Below, piece after piece: positions 22,221 to 33,567 of a stretch of DNA of 64,000 bases. The notes below the pieces were generated by a model. The model saw nothing but the letters and a program-made list of their open reading frames with translations. It ran no database searches and had not been told where the DNA came from. The stretch comes from Lichenostomus cassidix. Lineage: Eukaryota > Chordata > Aves > Passeriformes > Meliphagidae. The stretch is from contig CM039193.1 in the NCBI GenBank assembly GCA_008360975.2, positions 19,451,389-19,515,388 on the forward strand, given 5' to 3'. The first letter of the stretch is position 1. Every line of letters starts with the position of its first letter. Both the position numbers and the translations under genes were made by a program.

Positions 22221-22505
22221 ATAGAATCTCAAAGCCATGGAATCTCCTGAGCTGGAAGAGACCCACAAGAATTATCCAGTCCAACCCCTGACCCTGCACA
22301 GACACCCCAAGAATCTCACCCTGTGCATCCCTGGCAGTGCTGTCCAAACACTCCTGGAGCTCTGGCAGCCCTGGGGCTGTGCCCATTCCCTGGGGAGCCT
22401 GGGCAGTGCCCAGCACCCTCTGGGGTAAAAACTTTTTCCTTATCTCCAGCCTGACCCTCCCGTGGCACAGCTTCATGCCCTGACCCAGCCTCATGCCATA
22501 CATCT
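22221..22505 (-). repeat. CR1 LINE fragment, different CR1 subtype
   Basis: It reads ATGGAATCTCCTGAGCTGGA, then the AGAGACCCACAAGAATTATC block, CCAAACACTCCTGGAGCTCT, GGGGAGCCTGGGCAGTGCCC and TAAAAACTTTTTCCTTATCT. This is the reverse complement of a CR1 subtype whose 3' end has the CTGGAAGAGACCCACAAG block in place of TTGGAAGGGACCTTAAAG. The same subtype occurs in sense orientation at 61227-61594. Frames at 22198-22605 and 22237-22428 are CR1-derived. Confidence 0.88.
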
Positions 22506-23110
22506 CCAAAATAATAAAGAAAGATTCAGTTAAAATCTGTCTTCTATGCCAGGCTTTGAAAAGTATACTTGAAAAGTGATTTTGCTTCTTAATGGGTTTA
22601 ATCAATGTTGAGAAGCATTTATCTCAGGAATTCTGTTTTATTAACAGTTTATTACTTCATCAGACAAAAAAAAAAGATTTTATTTTGTTCAATTTTTGCA
22701 AATATAGTAATTTCAGCATGTGACCTGTCTTGTTTTTGTACAGTAGCCAGCCAGAGGAATAGGCTAGAATATTTTGGTTGGTGCCTTTTGTTTAGCTCTG
22801 CCTTGACCTATCTTGCAGTTAACCCCCAGTTAAACCACTGGAGGGCAGGATGGAAACAAAGGAAAGCTCTTTCCAAAACGGAACTCTACCTGGTGCACAG
22901 ATTTGTGTGTGTAGGACATTTATTTTCAATATTTCACAGCCCCACTTCTACTCATTGTGATTAAGGCCTTATACAGTGAAATCTTGGCACAGATAATTAG
23001 AGATAATTACATAATTAGAGATAATTGTTTTGAATAAGAGTCAAAAGTTTTTATTTAGCAAATTTTTTTCGAAGTCTGATGAATAAGCCTCCCTGAGCAC
23101 TCAGGTTATA
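22506..23110. other. Unique AT-rich DNA
   Basis: No gene or transposon recognised. AGATAATTA-type units are tandemly repeated at about 22991-23027. Confidence 0.45.
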
Positions 23111-23195
23111 TCACAGAATCCTAGAATGGTTTGGGTTGGAAGGGATCTTAAAAGATAATCACATTCCAACCCCTGACTGTGGGCAGAGATGCCAC
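23111..23195 (-). repeat. CR1 LINE, very short 3'-end fragment
   Basis: It begins TCACAGAATCCTAGAATGG, continues with the TTTGGGTTGGAAGGGATCTT block and a diverged TGACTGTGGGCAGAGATGCC block, and then loses similarity. About 85 bases of the CR1 3' end remain. Confidence 0.87.
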
Positions 23196-26100
23196 ACAGT
23201 AGCTCAGTTGTGTTGCAAACCATGCAGCAGAAGACACAATGCCTAATTTAAAACCCAGAAGCATCCCTTGGACAGCAGAATAAACATAGGCTTGAGCCAA
23301 ATGCTGGCATCAGAGACAGCTTTTGGGAGTCAAAAATAGGTGTCCATTTTGGAAATTCACTTTTGTTTTTGAAAACACATAAACTGGACAAGTAAATTAA
23401 TTTCTCTAGTCACATAAGTGAACCACTATTTTATATATTGCTATAAATATCAACCTTTGATGCAATTGTTCCAGTACAGCTGTAGGAATCCTGTCTCAAT
23501 GTATTTAGTATTATCTCTGTCTTGTTTCAATTATTTGTAAGTTAAAAGATTATGGTGTTCTATTGAAGTGGTCTTTGTGAGTTGTTGGGAGCCAGGTTTT
23601 TTGTGGGGGTTTTTGGCTGGTTGGCTGGTTTGGTTATTGTTTGGTGGTGGTGGGGGAGTTGTGGGGTTTATTCATTGGTTTGGGTTTTTTCCTAAGGAAA
23701 TCTGTTCTGCCCAGCAGTAGAGACATGATTAAGAGCACTCAGCAAAACCTAGCACTCTGAGGAAATGGTCATGTCACTGCAGCCAGTTGAGTGTTAGTAC
23801 AAATGAGTATCCCTAACATCTGTTGTCACTCCCCACCCCAAAAATGACTCATGGGAAGAGCAGCCTTTGAAGAGGATGTGTTAATCTCAACAGTGCTTGT
23901 GGTGAAGCAGGCAGGAGCAGAGAGGTGAAGTGGGTGAGCATTCAGAGAGCAGGATTGAGGCTGGTGAAGTGCCTCTAATACGTTTCTTATTGTCACTCCT
24001 TGGGAAGGACAGGCCAGTCCCCTGTGTCCTGCCTTACACCAGCCCCCGGGATCTCTGCATTTGATGTGATACACTAGAGCTTAATTTTTTTGTTTGTTTT
24101 AATGACACAAATGCAGTGCCTTCCCTCTTGACATATAAAACAGCCAGTGGACCTACAGCAAGCTGTAGGAAAGCTGTTGATATTCAAGTGCAGTGCCTTA
24201 GCATCTCCTCAGCAGGCAAGAGAGCAGCTGGTGCCAGCAAGCACAGCTCTGTTACAAGTCCAGCTTCCGTACCTGTGCCTACATTCTTTTGATTGAAGTA
24301 GAAAGAAGCTCAGGCTCAGCTTTGTTACCACCAGTGTTTGGGTAACAAGTGCATCATTTTCCTCTATTAAATCTTAAAAAAAGGGAAAAAAATGTCTAGA
24401 CTGGGAAAATAAGTGGGGTTAGGAGGTGCCTCAGGTGATGAGTACACTAACATCTATTTAACCAGCACATATGCCAGAGACAAAGCTGATCCCTTTGCTG
24501 TGTACTTCCCTTGGTCTCAGGGAGAGTAAGGCTTGCTGTGACTTCTCACAGTTTTATAAGACCATGCCTAATTTACTTTCTTGGGAGTGTTTAAAATATG
24601 CTAGTTGAGGTTTGTGAACTGACCTGTTTTAAAGTCTCACCTACTTTCCTGGCAGGTCTCTATGCAGTTTAGTAACCCAGCATCTTCCCTGAGATTGTTC
24701 CCCTACTTTGGTCCCACTTTGATCTGTGGCTTAGTGCAGGTGAAGTGTCAAGTGGCTGGAAGAGAGGTCAATCCCAGTGAAAATGTATCTCTTCTGTCGT
24801 CCTCACCTGGTGTTGTTTATCTCCAAACAGAAGCACTCCTTTATGTCACAGGACAGGCTTAGGAGCTCTGGATCTGTCTTGTCAAGGCAATCCGGAGGCA
24901 GATGCCAGCCAAGAAGAGAACTTGATGAAATGCTTGATAAGTCAGATCAGCTGCAGAGACACCACAGCTGCACCTGGCTGCACTGCGGCTCTCCAGGTGA
25001 GGGCCTGCTCCCCCGGGAGCTCTCCCCAGGCACAAAGCAGCAGCACAGGGAGCAGAGGGATGAGCACGAATTTCTGCCTCATTTTCCTGTTGCTCCTACA
25101 TTTGCATGACTAACCCTGTGTTAGCAGTTTATGCTTTTGTCTTTCATTTCACATCAGGTGAAAGCATATTTTTGTTAGCCAGCTAGTTCTGTGCTTCTAG
25201 AAATCCTGCTTCCATTCTTAGTAACCTGCCTGCTTTTTACAAATTAAGAATACCAAGGAAATACAACAATGTGTTTTCCTTGTGGTGAAGACAGCTTTAA
25301 ACTACAGAACAGCTATTAAAGACAGTAAAAAAATGTAATTTTGATGTTTTCCAATTTTTATTATGGTAGACAGGTAGTTTCATGTTAGAGATAAGCCTAT
25401 CTGTAAGTGAAATAATTACTCTTTAATTAAGATAATTATAAAAACAGGAATGTAAATACTCAAGGTATAGTATGCCTCAACATTTTTCCTTTCACATTAT
25501 CCACAAACTTATCTTGCATACCTAAACCCTGTTTTTACTTGATGATTACAACAGCATATGCTCAAAACTGGAAACAGTGAAAGCAATTAAACTGTATGTA
25601 GACTGTTAAATTTAATAGCTGAGAAAAATTTTTGTTGTCATTTTCCTAATTTCTTCAGTCTTTATCTTTTTATCTTATTTTCTAAGAACTAGTGGGATTC
25701 TCCCACCAGTCTCTGACACTGAGCTTATTTCAAGCTAGATTGGGTCAAGGGGTAATGCTTTTTAAGTTCCATCAGGGTTCACAGAAATACCTGGTCAAAG
25801 GTAAGAGACCTCCCTAGTACCAGAAAAGGCAGTAGCAGATGGTGAATTCTTATTAATGAAATAGGTGAAAAATGTCCTGAGTGCCCCAGCTGCAGGAAAA
25901 TTGTGTATTTTGAGACCACAGAGGATCCAACCATGAACCAGCAATCAGGGGCCAATCCAACTGCAGTAAGTTTGCTGATGGTAGAGTTGATTATTTCATC
26001 TATTCTGGTAAGTAATAGAAAAATATGCATCTCTTGTGTGTCTTCTTAATAGATAAATCTATTTATCTATAAGTCTAACACAAAAATATAACAGCAGATA

Positions 26101-28087
26101 AAGAATAGATCATTCTATTCTGATCAAAGACAAATTAAGACAGTAACTAACTCTTTGCAGTCACAGAGCCCATTATTTCTAGGATTGTTTCTGTTCACTA
26201 CACAGTAGTGAACAAAAGTTATTAGAAAATGATGGCAGTTTTGTGATTTTATTTTTATTATTTTTTGTAATAAAAAAGGAAATAATGCTTTTGGAATGAG
26301 TGATCTGGAGAAATACTCATATGCCCAACTGCTGTCTTGTCTCATTATGGAAAGTTCTTTTTCTGATGTGTCTGTGCTGCAAAGAGTCCCATGCTGTTTC
26401 TCTTAGAGTCTCCCAGTGCTGTTCCCTTGTTAGTAATAATGATTTTTCTGAGTCGGTTGTTTTTTGGTCTCTTTTTATTCAGGTATATATGACACTGCAA
26501 AATTTGACATGGGGGATCAATGCCATGAGTCCACAAAGCTGTGATTTCTGGCACAGTTGCTGAGATGCTGTAGGAGAGCATTTCCAAATACTTGGAAGCT
26601 GCATTGCACATTCATAACTTTTCTTCATCGCAGTTTGTCTCTGAGCCCTGCCTGTGCTTGTTTCAGACAAATCCAGTGGTGGTGTGGGAGTTGCAGGCTC
26701 TGGTGCCAGCACCTCTGTGATGCACAGTGGTGTAGGAAATCCCTGTGTCTCCTGTGCAAGTGTGGTACAGGAAATTAAACCTCTTGGGCTCTAAGGAAAG
26801 TGAAATGTGGTAAAGACACACAAGGAAGGGAAAAACAAAAGCAGCACCTGGATCACTTTTCAGTGTCAGTATTGCTGTACTTCACCTGTTGTGGGACAGT
26901 AGTGGCTGTTTGCTGCTCTGCTAAGCTACAAAATTAAAACAATATCCTTGTGGTCTTGAAAGACACCAAATAAATCTGGAGAGGATGCTGGGTGTCCTCA
27001 GTGGCCATTGGAATGGGATCCTGCATCAAATCAGGTGGAGATAAGACCTCTCATTACCTTAAAAATCCACAAGTATCTGATGGCTTGTTCAAAGTGGGAA
27101 CTTCAAAGGTAGGTCGTGATCAAAGTGTAAATTCCATGAGCAGAATTGCCACCTGTACAGAATTAGCAATTTTAAACTATTGAGACAGAGAATCAATGGG
27201 GCATTTATTGCACTTTAGTAAGTGTAAAAGGTGTGTCTAAACCCACTAATTCAATATAATGCAACTTACTTCCCTAAGTTTGTTCTCTAGGAGCTCAGTC
27301 CCACTGGAAAGAGCACTAAAGTTCTGTGAAATGGAGATGCTAACTTCCAGTTCTGCAGAGCGTAGAGGATGACTCAAGTCTGCTGGCCAAGCATTTGACC
27401 TCAAGGTCTCACTTTCAGCATCAATGGAACAATAGTTTTGGCCGCTTCACACAGGTTAGAGATGTAGTTCCTGATACCTACAAATAAAATTGTCACTGAT
27501 TGATGATGCAATGACCCAGTGAAGAATTGTAATGTCCTTTCTTGCATTAAAAAAACCCTTTTGAATCAAGTGCACATGGTAACAGGTCTGTCTGTATCAA
27601 CACTTATGAACTGGTGCATGACCCACTTTGAGTGCTGTCCAACAGCACTTGGGATGGGATTACATCAGTAAAGGCTTCCCTTGACTTCAGGAGTATTTGG
27701 ATTGAGCTTTAGGATTACATTAACTCTTTTGGTTATTGATATGTTGGTTCAATGGAAAATTTAAAAAATGTTCCTTTAGAACACCATTCCAGTATTATAC
27801 TTGGTTGTAGACAAAATGAGGACATATTCCGTATCTCCAGATAGTCTGTCTCTAGGAAGTTCCTTGTCTGATTACTGCTTTGGTGAGAGTACAATGTTTT
27901 TGAGGAAGTTATGATGATGAAACCTAAATAATTCTCTGGGCTTCTGGAGGTTTTTAACTTGCTAATTTAATAAGGAAGACGATTAGGTGCCCATTCATTA
28001 GAAAAGTCTTTGGAATCCACACCAAGCAAACTCTTCATTGGAGCAAACTGGTCATCCTAACCTTTGTAAAGAAAATTAAAGAAATTG
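23196..28087. other. About 4.9 kb of unique DNA, no gene confirmed
   Basis: No recognisable transposon apart from a G+T-rich tract at 23578-23692. The plus-strand frame at 24777-25109 is rich in charged residues but resembles no family I know. Nothing else distinctive is seen. Confidence 0.4.
23578..23692 (+). repeat. G+T-rich strand-asymmetric tract
   Basis: About 110 bases are nearly pure G and T on the + strand, with words such as TTTTTTGTGGGGG, GGCTGGTTGGCTGG and GGTGGTGGTGGGGG. The dense G runs (GGTGGTGGTGGGGGAGTTGT near 23643) could support a G-quadruplex. Confidence 0.75.
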
Positions 28088-28410
28088 TAGAATTTCAGAA
28101 TGGTTTGGGTTAGGAAGGACCTTAAATTTCATCCAGTGCCACCCCCTGCCATGGGCAGGGACACCTTCCACTATCCCAGGCTGCTCCAAGCCCTGTCCAA
28201 CCTGGCCAACTTCCAGGGCTGGGGCAGCCAGAGCTTCTCTGGGAAACCTGTGCCAGGGTCCCAGCACCCTCACCTTCCTCAGGGAAGAATTTCTCCCTAA
28301 TATCCCATCTAACCCTGCCCCTTCAACTTAAAGCCATCTCCCCTTGTTCTGTCACTACATACCCTTGTCCAAAGTCCCTCTTCAGCTTTCTTCTAGGTCC
28401 CCTTTAGTTA
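28088..28410 (-). repeat. CR1 LINE, 3'-end fragment
   Basis: It begins AGAATTTCAGAATGGTTTGG and continues through CCATGGGCAGGGACACCTTC, GAAGAATTTCTCCCTAATAT and ACTACATACCCTTGTCCAAA to TCTAGGTCCCCTTTAG. It is about 320 bp, 5'-truncated, with a small internal deletion around CAACCTGGCCAACTTCCAGG compared with the other copies. Frames at 28076-28300 are CR1-derived. Confidence 0.92.
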
Positions 28411-30400
28411 AATGCTTTACTTAATTGACGTATATATATTTTACTCTATTCTTGATGATACCCACTGGTCCATTATTTGAGTTTTTCAGTTATTTATGTT
28501 TAACTCTTTTTGTCTAAGAATTGCTGTCTTTGAAATGGCATGCATGTGGGCTATAATCATAAACAAGTAGATTTTTAAAGTGTAATTGTTTACTGTCCAG
28601 GCAGATTAATTTCCTGTCTTAAGCAGCTTGATCTCAGCTGTGATCTTGCCACTGAACACCACGATTCCTAAAACTGCTCCTTAAAATCTGCCATCCCCAA
28701 ATATGGTCTCAAAGTTCAATAATTTGAATTGTATAGTGTCTACAAAGGTTTTGTCAAATCATATTGTACTACAGAACTCACTCTTTTCTATTTTAAAGAT
28801 GAGTTAACTCCCAGATGTAATAATTCACATTTACTTATTAAAAATAGCTACTTCTCAGTGCAGCAAAAAGTTTGAGGATTCATTTTCAAATTTTCAATCC
28901 TTGAGATTCTATCTCACAAATGCAAATAGTAATCCATATATCTGTTTATATGTATACCTGTATTTATATATAGAGATCCCTCTTAAGCCTATCTGATGAG
29001 CTTTTGGGAATTGCTTCATGATTTTTGAAAGTGCAAGGGGTTGGCAATACCACAAAAGGAGCAAATTAATCAGATCTGTTGAAAAGAACTTTTTAGGTGC
29101 AAATAGTTGTTAGTGCTTTGCTCTGTTGTAAAGTGAGAACAGGAGTGTCAACATTTTGTGCTGCCAGTGTCTTTGGTGAGCTGGAGTTGGTGGCAGGTGG
29201 CAGCGTGGCCCAGGAGGGAACACGTCACCACTGTGTGTCAGTGCCCTGCTGCTGCGTTTGCTCTCTGACATTCACGGAATACCATGGCTTGTCAGTACGT
29301 GCCCAAGGTAGGAATGAAAGAAGGGCGAATCTTTTCCACATCAAGATACTCCTTACAAATTTCAGGGACAGAATTCTTGAAAACCAAGTGCTGGGGCAAA
29401 ATTAGAAATGAATCATTTTCTGGAAATTTAAATCAGAGGAGAGAATCTGACCACAAAGTAAAACACGCAAAGTTTTGAACAAGGTCAGTTATGTAACCTC
29501 CTAACCTATATACCCAGGCAGACACATGGGGCATCTATAAAATCAGATAGCAATTCAAAATTACTCCAGATTGGTAGTGACAACCAACTTTTAAAGGAAG
29601 TTTAGTGAGATCTGTATGGCAGGTCACAGCTATCCCAATTTAACCATTACTGTGTCACTAAATGTTTTTTTTACTGATACTTTTGACAAAGCAGTCAAAT
29701 AGAGAAGAGTGCCCAAGGAGAGTGGGCTGTGCAGTGTGGCACTTACATCTCAGTGTCAGGACAGCCAAAATTTCTCTTGGTAAAATTTACCCTCCTGGTG
29801 TCCTTGATGTCTTCTGCAGGTATAAGCCAAAGAGCTTCACTTTTTAAGGCTTGTATTAAACCAAAGAATGAGCATAATTTTTGTGAAGTCACATTGTTTT
29901 GCACTGAATGATCTAAATCAATAAACTTGATGTCTCAGACAGGTCTTTTGCCCAGAGCATCCTTCTTGATAATTTTAGGGCTTGTTAAAGGAATAACATC
30001 TTTTATTGAATGAAAACACCCACAAATGGTCCCCATCAGACAGCTTCTAAGCTGGACATCAATATCATTGCTACTGTTCTCTCCTGTTGGGACACTTTTA
30101 TACATCTTGTGTCTATGCTGTTGACTCTGTGACAGTGCCCTGTAACCCTTTGCAGCAGGTTTACTTCCAGTTCAACAGGATAATTGATCAGCATGGGTAC
30201 AGCAGGCAGGTGGGAATAGTCTGGAATTTGCCTGAAAGGAAAAAGGATTAAAGAAACCTAGGTGGATGTGTTGGACTGTAGCTCCTTTCCTGTAACTTCT
30301 TTGTAATATTTGTGGTGGTGATGTGATTGGTATCTAACTGCTGCAGGGTTACCTTTAAACAGAACACCAAAAGGGCCCAGGAACTCACTTTCTAACAGTG
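28411..30400. other. Unique AT-rich DNA, no gene seen
   Basis: No recognisable repeat or exon. The frame at 29097-29405 shows no domain. Confidence 0.45.
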
Positions 30401-30401
30401 T

Positions 30402-30559
30402 TTATTTTACTTCAGTTAAACGTTTCTCCAGGTGTTGGTGGTAAATGCATAGAACATCCTCTTCCTTGATCAGCTTGTGCTTGTGTTTCTCCTTCCAGTC
30501 TTCATCTGGAATTAATTCTGCAGTATGTGGTTCAGTTTTATGGTCCTTCACTGCATCTT
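30402..30559 (-). CDS. Candidate last coding exon of a small unrecognised protein
   Basis: This open frame on the minus strand encodes a strongly charged, Lys/Glu/His-rich tail (key stretch IPDEDWKEKHKHK) and ends with TAA at 30404-30402. Two acceptors fit the phase-1 donor at 30662: a GAG at 30562-30560 behind a modest pyrimidine tract (intron of 102 bases) and a CAG at 30553-30551 (intron of 111 bases). Both keep the same frame and differ by three residues. An AATAAA overlaps the stop codon. The joined product would be about 88-91 residues, soluble, with no membrane segment or signal peptide. I recognise no family; it could be a chance pair of frames. Confidence 0.17.
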
Positions 30560-30661
30560 CTCCACAGTAAATAAGGAGAATGTCAATCTGGATGCACACC
30601 TGGTTATACCTGATACCCAGTACATAACTGGGATAGATTCTGGTTACTATTTGTTACTTAC

Positions 30662-30779
30662 CATTATGTTTACGAAATGCATGACCTCTAATAGGAATTT
30701 TGTGATGTGGACTCTTGGTTTCTATTCCCTGAGGAGTCCTGATTCCTCTTGTGAAGGTGTGTAAGTTGTTTTCCTCCAT
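30662..30779 (-). CDS. Candidate first coding exon of a small unrecognised protein
   Basis: On the minus strand an ATG at 30779 opens a 39-codon frame starting MEENNLHTFTRG and ending HAFRKHN. It stops at a good splice donor (exon G at 30662, then GTAAGT from 30661). The donor is in phase 1. A downstream frame at 30559-30402 can be joined in phase. Reading continues open for about 16 codons above the ATG, so the true start is uncertain. The residues are basic and His-rich and resemble no family I know. Chance frames of this size are common, so this is a candidate only. Confidence 0.17.
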
Positions 30780-31782
30780 ATGTTTTAATTTTCTTGTTTG
30801 TAAATTGAGATTCCATCTGAATCTTCTTTATAAACCTGTTCTTTCACTGTTGTCAGCAATAGTTACATCCAGCAGAATAAAATATTGATTACTAATTTCT
30901 ATCAAACCTCTCCATATTGTTATTTGTGGGATAATGCTTTGCCATTGTATCTTTTGCAATAGCACAGCAGATGAGAGTCTGATTTTGCCCTATATGGGCA
31001 AAAGTTCCTTGAGCCAGGAAGCACTGGGAGTTGATAAATCGAAGGAAATGCTTCAAATTTCCTTATCAGAGGAGTGGTATTGCCTTTGTCTCTCTGAGCA
31101 GGGTGGTGCCCAGCTAATCTCGGAGTGTCTCAGACCATGGAGGGAGAGCACATGAATTCCAGGTATTGCAGGAGGGATGGCAGATTCAGGCAGAATTCAG
31201 GGCCACATTCTCCACTTTGTTGCTTCACTTCTGTGCCAAAATTGATTCCACTGATGCTGTGTGAGCACAGTAATCCTGATGGAACATTTCCCTTCTGACT
31301 GCTGCTCCAGCTGCAGTGGCAGCAGAGCTGGCAGGCAGTGGCAGCCAGCTCCAAGCACCACTGCTCTGAGGAGGAAGCGAGGGATTCATTCCAAGAGGCA
31401 AAGCATTGATTAATGGACTTGAGAATTAATACTTTTTTTTTAATGCCTGGTTGGGAAATGATTCAAATCATATTCCTTGTAGATTGTGTATTTAATAGGA
31501 TGATAGGAAATACATGCAATGTAAAGCAAAGTTTAAGGATATAACAAGTAAATTGATGTGTTCTGTTACTTTTATGTAATCCCCTAAATACCACATAGGT
31601 TGACACTTCACAAGTTACATGTTATAGAAGTTGTGGATGTAGTGTTGTAGAGTTTAATGAGATGTGGTATTTCTGTGCTAAACTGTAACGCAAACCCCAC
31701 ACTGAATTCAGCCATCCTCACACTTATGGACATGAAGCAGAGTGGCCAAATTCCCAATAGTGAGGTAGAGCACAGCAGGCCC

Positions 31783-31807
31783 CTGATCTGATCTGATCTG
31801 ATCTGAT
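31783..31807. repeat. (CTGAT)5 microsatellite
   Basis: Five perfect tandem copies of CTGAT. Each unit boundary contains a GATC site, so the run carries several consecutive GATC tetramers. Confidence 0.97.
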
Positions 31808-31943
31808 GTGTCAGGAGCTGACAGGCTGTGCCAGCCCATTCCAAGGTCAGGGAGTCACCAGAAGTCTCCTAAGGAGTAGAGAAGGGTTGGGACCCCCAAC
31901 CCTCAGGAGAGGGGAAGTAGGCTGCACTCTGTGGATGGCTGGT

Positions 31944-31963
31944 CACACACACACATACACACC
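31944..31963. repeat. Short (CA)n microsatellite
   Basis: About nine CA units interrupted by one TA. Confidence 0.9.
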
Positions 31964-33391
31964 ACAAGGTACAAGTTTGTGATGTTCAGACTGCAGAGTT
32001 TATGGAGGATGAGACCCTGGGTCTGTGTGAGCCTTGCAGCATGTGGACATGTGTGGCTGGAGAAGCACAAAATATAGAAATGTGGACTGGCAGAGAGATC
32101 CTGGCTTAGAGAGAAATCAGGGGTTTAGGTTAGAGAGCAGGAGGAAGGGAGCACAGGACTGGCACACACAAGGGTGGCTCCAGACTACATTAAAGTTTTG
32201 GAGAATGATTGCTCATTTAATCTTTTCCTGCAGCCTTTTCCCCCTACACTGATAGGGAGCAATCATAAGAAAAATCCCCCCAAAAAGCAGGAACTAATTC
32301 TAAATGTGGTTTCAGACTCTGATTGCATTGGATCCATAGTTTTGTGCATCTTGGTGGAGGAATGCAACGATTTGCTGAAAGATAGACCTGGAAAAGCATT
32401 GATGTCCCCATGCCCTTTTTGAACTCAAGGGATTGCATTAGGATGTGACCACACAGGAAACCAGTACAAAGTTCCCAGTGGGACAACATTCACAAAATGG
32501 TTTCACTACCCTGGGCTTTTGTGAAGATCTTTTGTATCTTGAGACAAGTTTAAGATCACTTTTATATAAACAGTGACCAGTCAAGTCTTAACTAACCTGG
32601 CAAAAGTAACCCAAAAGTAATTAAAAGCATCCATTGTTTATCTTTCTGCCTCTCCTGTCATGCTGCTGAGAACATTTCCATCTTTCTCAGGTAATTAGTC
32701 TTGAATTTTGTTGTTGTAAACTATCCTTTCGTTACATTTTTATTTCATAAAAAAAAAATTATTGGGAATTCTTTTACTGTGTCAATGTCTGTCATGCGTT
32801 ACTCCAGTAAATAACTTTAAAAAACCAGATATTGATTTATATGTTTGGCTTCCCTTTGTTCTATACAAGAGCAGTGATTTCACTTAGCTATTATGATGGA
32901 TAAAACTTCAGAGATAATTAAATACATTTAATCCCTAAGGGAAGACTTACTTCAGGTCTGAACTATTCAGACATAAAAGCATTTGGAAAGTGTTAAACCC
33001 ACTATCATTTCAATATTGTGACTCTAAAAAGCCCAACAGACCCTCACTGAACATGTGCAGTGCAATGTAACTGTTGTGTGTTGAGGACATTTTCCTGTAT
33101 TCTAACAAAACCAGCAGCAGAGCATGGCTGCTGTGTATTTTATGTAATCATTTAATATATCCACAACAGTTGAATAGGAAATTGGACTTAGGACATTTTC
33201 AAAATGTTGTGCAACTGTGGCCAGGTGCTAAGAGTCTTCTTTCCTTATAGCAGGAGGGCTGCCAGGTTTGGTGCTGCTGTGCTAAGACTGGTAAAGCCTC
33301 TTGATGTGTCTTTGTGCCCCAGCCTTCTTTTACCCAGCCTTTCCTTTTCCTGGGCAAGGATAGAAAAAAGGTTTAAATTCACCAGCCATCC

Positions 33392-33567
33392 TATTGGATG
33401 TATTCCCCATCCCTGGAAGTGTCCAAGGCCAGGTTGGATGGGGCTTGGAGCAGCCTGGAATAGTGGAAGGTGTTCCTGCCCATGGCAGGGGTTGGGATGA
33501 GATGAGCTTTTAGGTCCTGGTTCCATGAGCTTTCAGGTTCTATAGGTCCATTCCAGGACTGTATGAT
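33392..33567 (+). repeat. CR1 LINE, 3'-end fragment (+ strand)
   Basis: It reads CCCCATCCCTGGAAGTGTCC, AAGGCCAGGTTGGATGGGGC, AGCAGCCTGGAATAGTGGAA and CTGCCCATGGCAGGGGTTGG, followed by a partly duplicated TTTTAGGTCCTGGTTCCATG end and a degraded tail (ACTGTATGAT). About 175 bases. Frames at 33204-33526 overlap this copy. Confidence 0.9.

Larger units (their letters stand above)
30780..33391. other. Unique DNA with short microsatellites, no gene confirmed
   Basis: Holds the pentanucleotide repeat at 31783-31807 and a short (CA)n run at 31944-31963. Minus-strand frames at 31130-31354 and 31608-31844 show no domain. No transposon recognised. Confidence 0.4.
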
